Origin: an uncultured Tidjanibacter sp.
GTDB taxonomy: Bacteria; Bacteroidota; Bacteroidia; Bacteroidales; Rikenellaceae
Assembly: GCA_934663885.1 (NCBI GenBank)
Contig: CAKUKW010000143.1
Location: 1-5,506, forward strand
Reading direction: 5' to 3'
Length of the DNA stretch: 5,506 nucleotides
A model generated the notes under the pieces. That model was given only the letters and a program-made list of their open reading frames with translations. It made no database searches and had not been told where the DNA came from. Shown piece after piece: positions 4,528 to 5,506 of the stretch (positions are counted from its first letter, which is position 1; the number at the start of each line of letters is the position of its first letter). The position numbers were made by a program, and so were the translations under genes.

Positions 4528-5004
4528 TTAAATTTCCTGATCAGACCGGCCCCGGAGATTTTTTACATTTATACCTACCGCTTTTATCCCTTCGAGGGAC
4601 GGAATATATTCATGGCTGAATTCAAAATGGTACTCGCCGGTTTTCCCAAGGATAATATTACTCCTGTAAGGCCGGGTCACCTGGCGGTAACGTGTGGTGC
4701 CGACCGCCGCTGAGGGGTAGAGCACTATAGTTTCCGTAACGGATAGGGAATCTGGTGTTATTGTTGTTAGGAATAACTCGAGGGAATCACTGCCGGTGCG
4801 GCCGCAGCACAGCATAAAAACGCTTATTTCGCGTACCGACAGCGTATCCCTGTTAGGGAATATCGCCTGTACTGTCTGTCCGCCGGTCCATCCCGAGGGA
4901 TTCACCTCTACCGCCACGGAATTAACTTCGCAAGTGCATCCCGTAGTGAGCAATATAAGCGACGCCGCTATGCCCAGCAATCCTTGATTTAATTTCTGGT
5001 TCAT
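4528..5004 (-). CDS. gldH: GldH-like lipoprotein
   Basis: 158 residues with a lipoprotein signal peptide: Lys 4, a hydrophobic core at about 9-19 and LTTGC, giving Cys 23 as the lipid anchor. The mature part carries Trp 39, a central beta-rich region, and the C-terminal pattern GEYHFEFSHEYIPSLEGI then KAVGINVK. That fits the end of the GldH family (glycine-tyrosine, aromatic strand, then a GI..VGL-type strand). GldH was named as a gliding-motility lipoprotein in Flavobacterium but homologues occur widely in non-gliding Bacteroidales, where the role is unclear. The length matches the family. It starts 30 bases after the ricT-like gene on the same strand, probably in one operon, and I recall the same order in other Bacteroidota. 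The extra Cys at 25 and the pair within MLCCG (66-67) are unexplained. Eight of 12 Ile codons are AUA. Confidence 0.65.
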   Translation of the reverse strand: MNQKLNQGLLGIAASLILLTTGCTCEVNSVAVEVNPSGWTGGQTVQAIFPNRDTLSVREISVFMLCCGRTGSDSLELFLTTITPDSLSVTETIVLYPSAAVGTTRYRQVTRPYRSNIILGKTGEYHFEFSHEYIPSLEGIKAVGINVKNLRGRSDQEI

Positions 5005-5034
5005 TTCCGGGGAAATTGATTGTAGTCCGGGGCA

Positions 5035-5506
5035 TTATCCTTCTTTCCCTCCTGCGGGATTATTGCCGCCGCCTGCCGGACGGGGTTTATTGTTGCCCTG
5101 GCTGTTGTCTTTTCGCTGGCCCGAGCGGTTTTTCTGCCCCTGGCCGTTGCCCGAAGAGGGCGCGTTTTTAGCTTCCTGGCTTCCCTTATTCTGTTTAGGC
5201 CTGTTCTCCTGACGTTTCCCCAAATCGGTACGCTGAGAACGTTCCTGACGTTCGGGGCGCTCCTGCCTGCGGCCTCCCTGTCCCTGCTCCCTGTTATCGG
5301 GCCTCCGGTTTTCTCCGCTTTTATTTTCCCTGTTTTTTTCGGCTCCTTCGGCGGCCTGTTGCGGTTTATTCTTTTTATTGCGGCTCTTTTTCTTTTTCGC
5401 CCTGTCGAAACGTGTGATGCTGTCTTCCCCTATGACGTTAATGAATCCGGGATCGCTCTCTTTAGGTGCCGCCGGAGCAGCGCCCTCGAGCCTGTCCGGC
5501 TTACCG
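5035..5506 (-). CDS. ricT: RicT/PSP1-family protein, C-terminal end with long basic tail (5' end outside window)
   Basis: The - strand frame is open from the window edge to the stop at 5035-5037, showing 156 residues; the TTG at 5223 is internal. The first visible part contains GFINVIGEDSITRFDR (residues 20-35), which I recognise as the end of the conserved region of Bacteroidota RicT (PSP1-domain, YaaT-like) proteins. RicT belongs to a complex that in Bacillus subtilis modulates RNase Y and RNA processing; in Bacteroidota its role is less defined. From residue 36 on, about 120 residues are low complexity: a Lys/Asn cluster (KKKKSRNKKNK), then Arg, Gln, Glu, Asn and Gly, ending in PAGGGNNPAGG. 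This is surely disordered and strongly basic. The following gldH-like gene supports the assignment. The diagnostic PSP1 domain and its cysteines lie outside the window. Confidence 0.6.
   Translation of the reverse strand, partial: GKPDRLEGAAPAAPKESDPGFINVIGEDSITRFDRAKKKKSRNKKNKPQQAAEGAEKNRENKSGENRRPDNREQGQGGRRQERPERQERSQRTDLGKRQENRPKQNKGSQEAKNAPSSGNGQGQKNRSGQRKDNSQGNNKPRPAGGGNNPAGGKEG

Noticed and set aside
1..5506. CRISPR array or tandem-repeat locus
   Set aside because: No regularly spaced repeats were seen; the only tandem repeat is the short GGCTCA run at 1892-1909 within a coding region.

Overview
The window looks like chromosomal DNA from a member of the Bacteroidota, most likely order Bacteroidales. 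Three things point there. Two promoters fit the Bacteroidota pattern (TTTG, 19-21 bases, TAnnTTTG), and Shine-Dalgarno sites are almost absent. A BACON-domain lipoprotein is present. A RicT-like gene is followed by a GldH-like lipoprotein gene, a pairing I recall from Bacteroidota genomes. This is recognition by eye, with no database search behind it.

Left part (1-1253): the 3' end of a GH20 beta-N-acetylhexosaminidase gene, a probable terminator, then a tRNA-Lys(UUU) gene with a near-ideal promoter and its own intrinsic terminator. Centre (1254-3156): a single-gene unit for a BACON-domain surface lipoprotein, bounded by terminators. Its natural start seems to be cut off by a one-base deletion in an A-run inside the signal peptide. 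Just downstream lies a diverged copy of the tRNA-Lys 3' end plus terminator, so the lipoprotein gene sits between two related tRNA-end repeats about 1.5 kb apart. The 400 bases after that show no convincing gene.

Right part (3157-5506): a two-gene arsenic-methylation unit on the + strand, arsR then arsM. Each gene is preceded by the same 20-base palindrome, TGTTCG-N8-CGAACA. In the first copy the 8-base spacer coincides with the promoter -7 element. Convergent to this unit, on the - strand, are a probable gldH lipoprotein gene and, upstream of it, the end of a probable ricT gene with a long basic low-complexity tail.

Functionally, the best-resolved system is the arsR-arsM pair: a trivalent-arsenic-responsive repressor controlling itself and an arsenite methyltransferase, with no reductase or efflux gene in view. 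I see no clearly new multi-gene system. The leads most worth checking are the promoter-embedded operator, the duplicated tRNA end around the lipoprotein gene, and the broken signal peptide.
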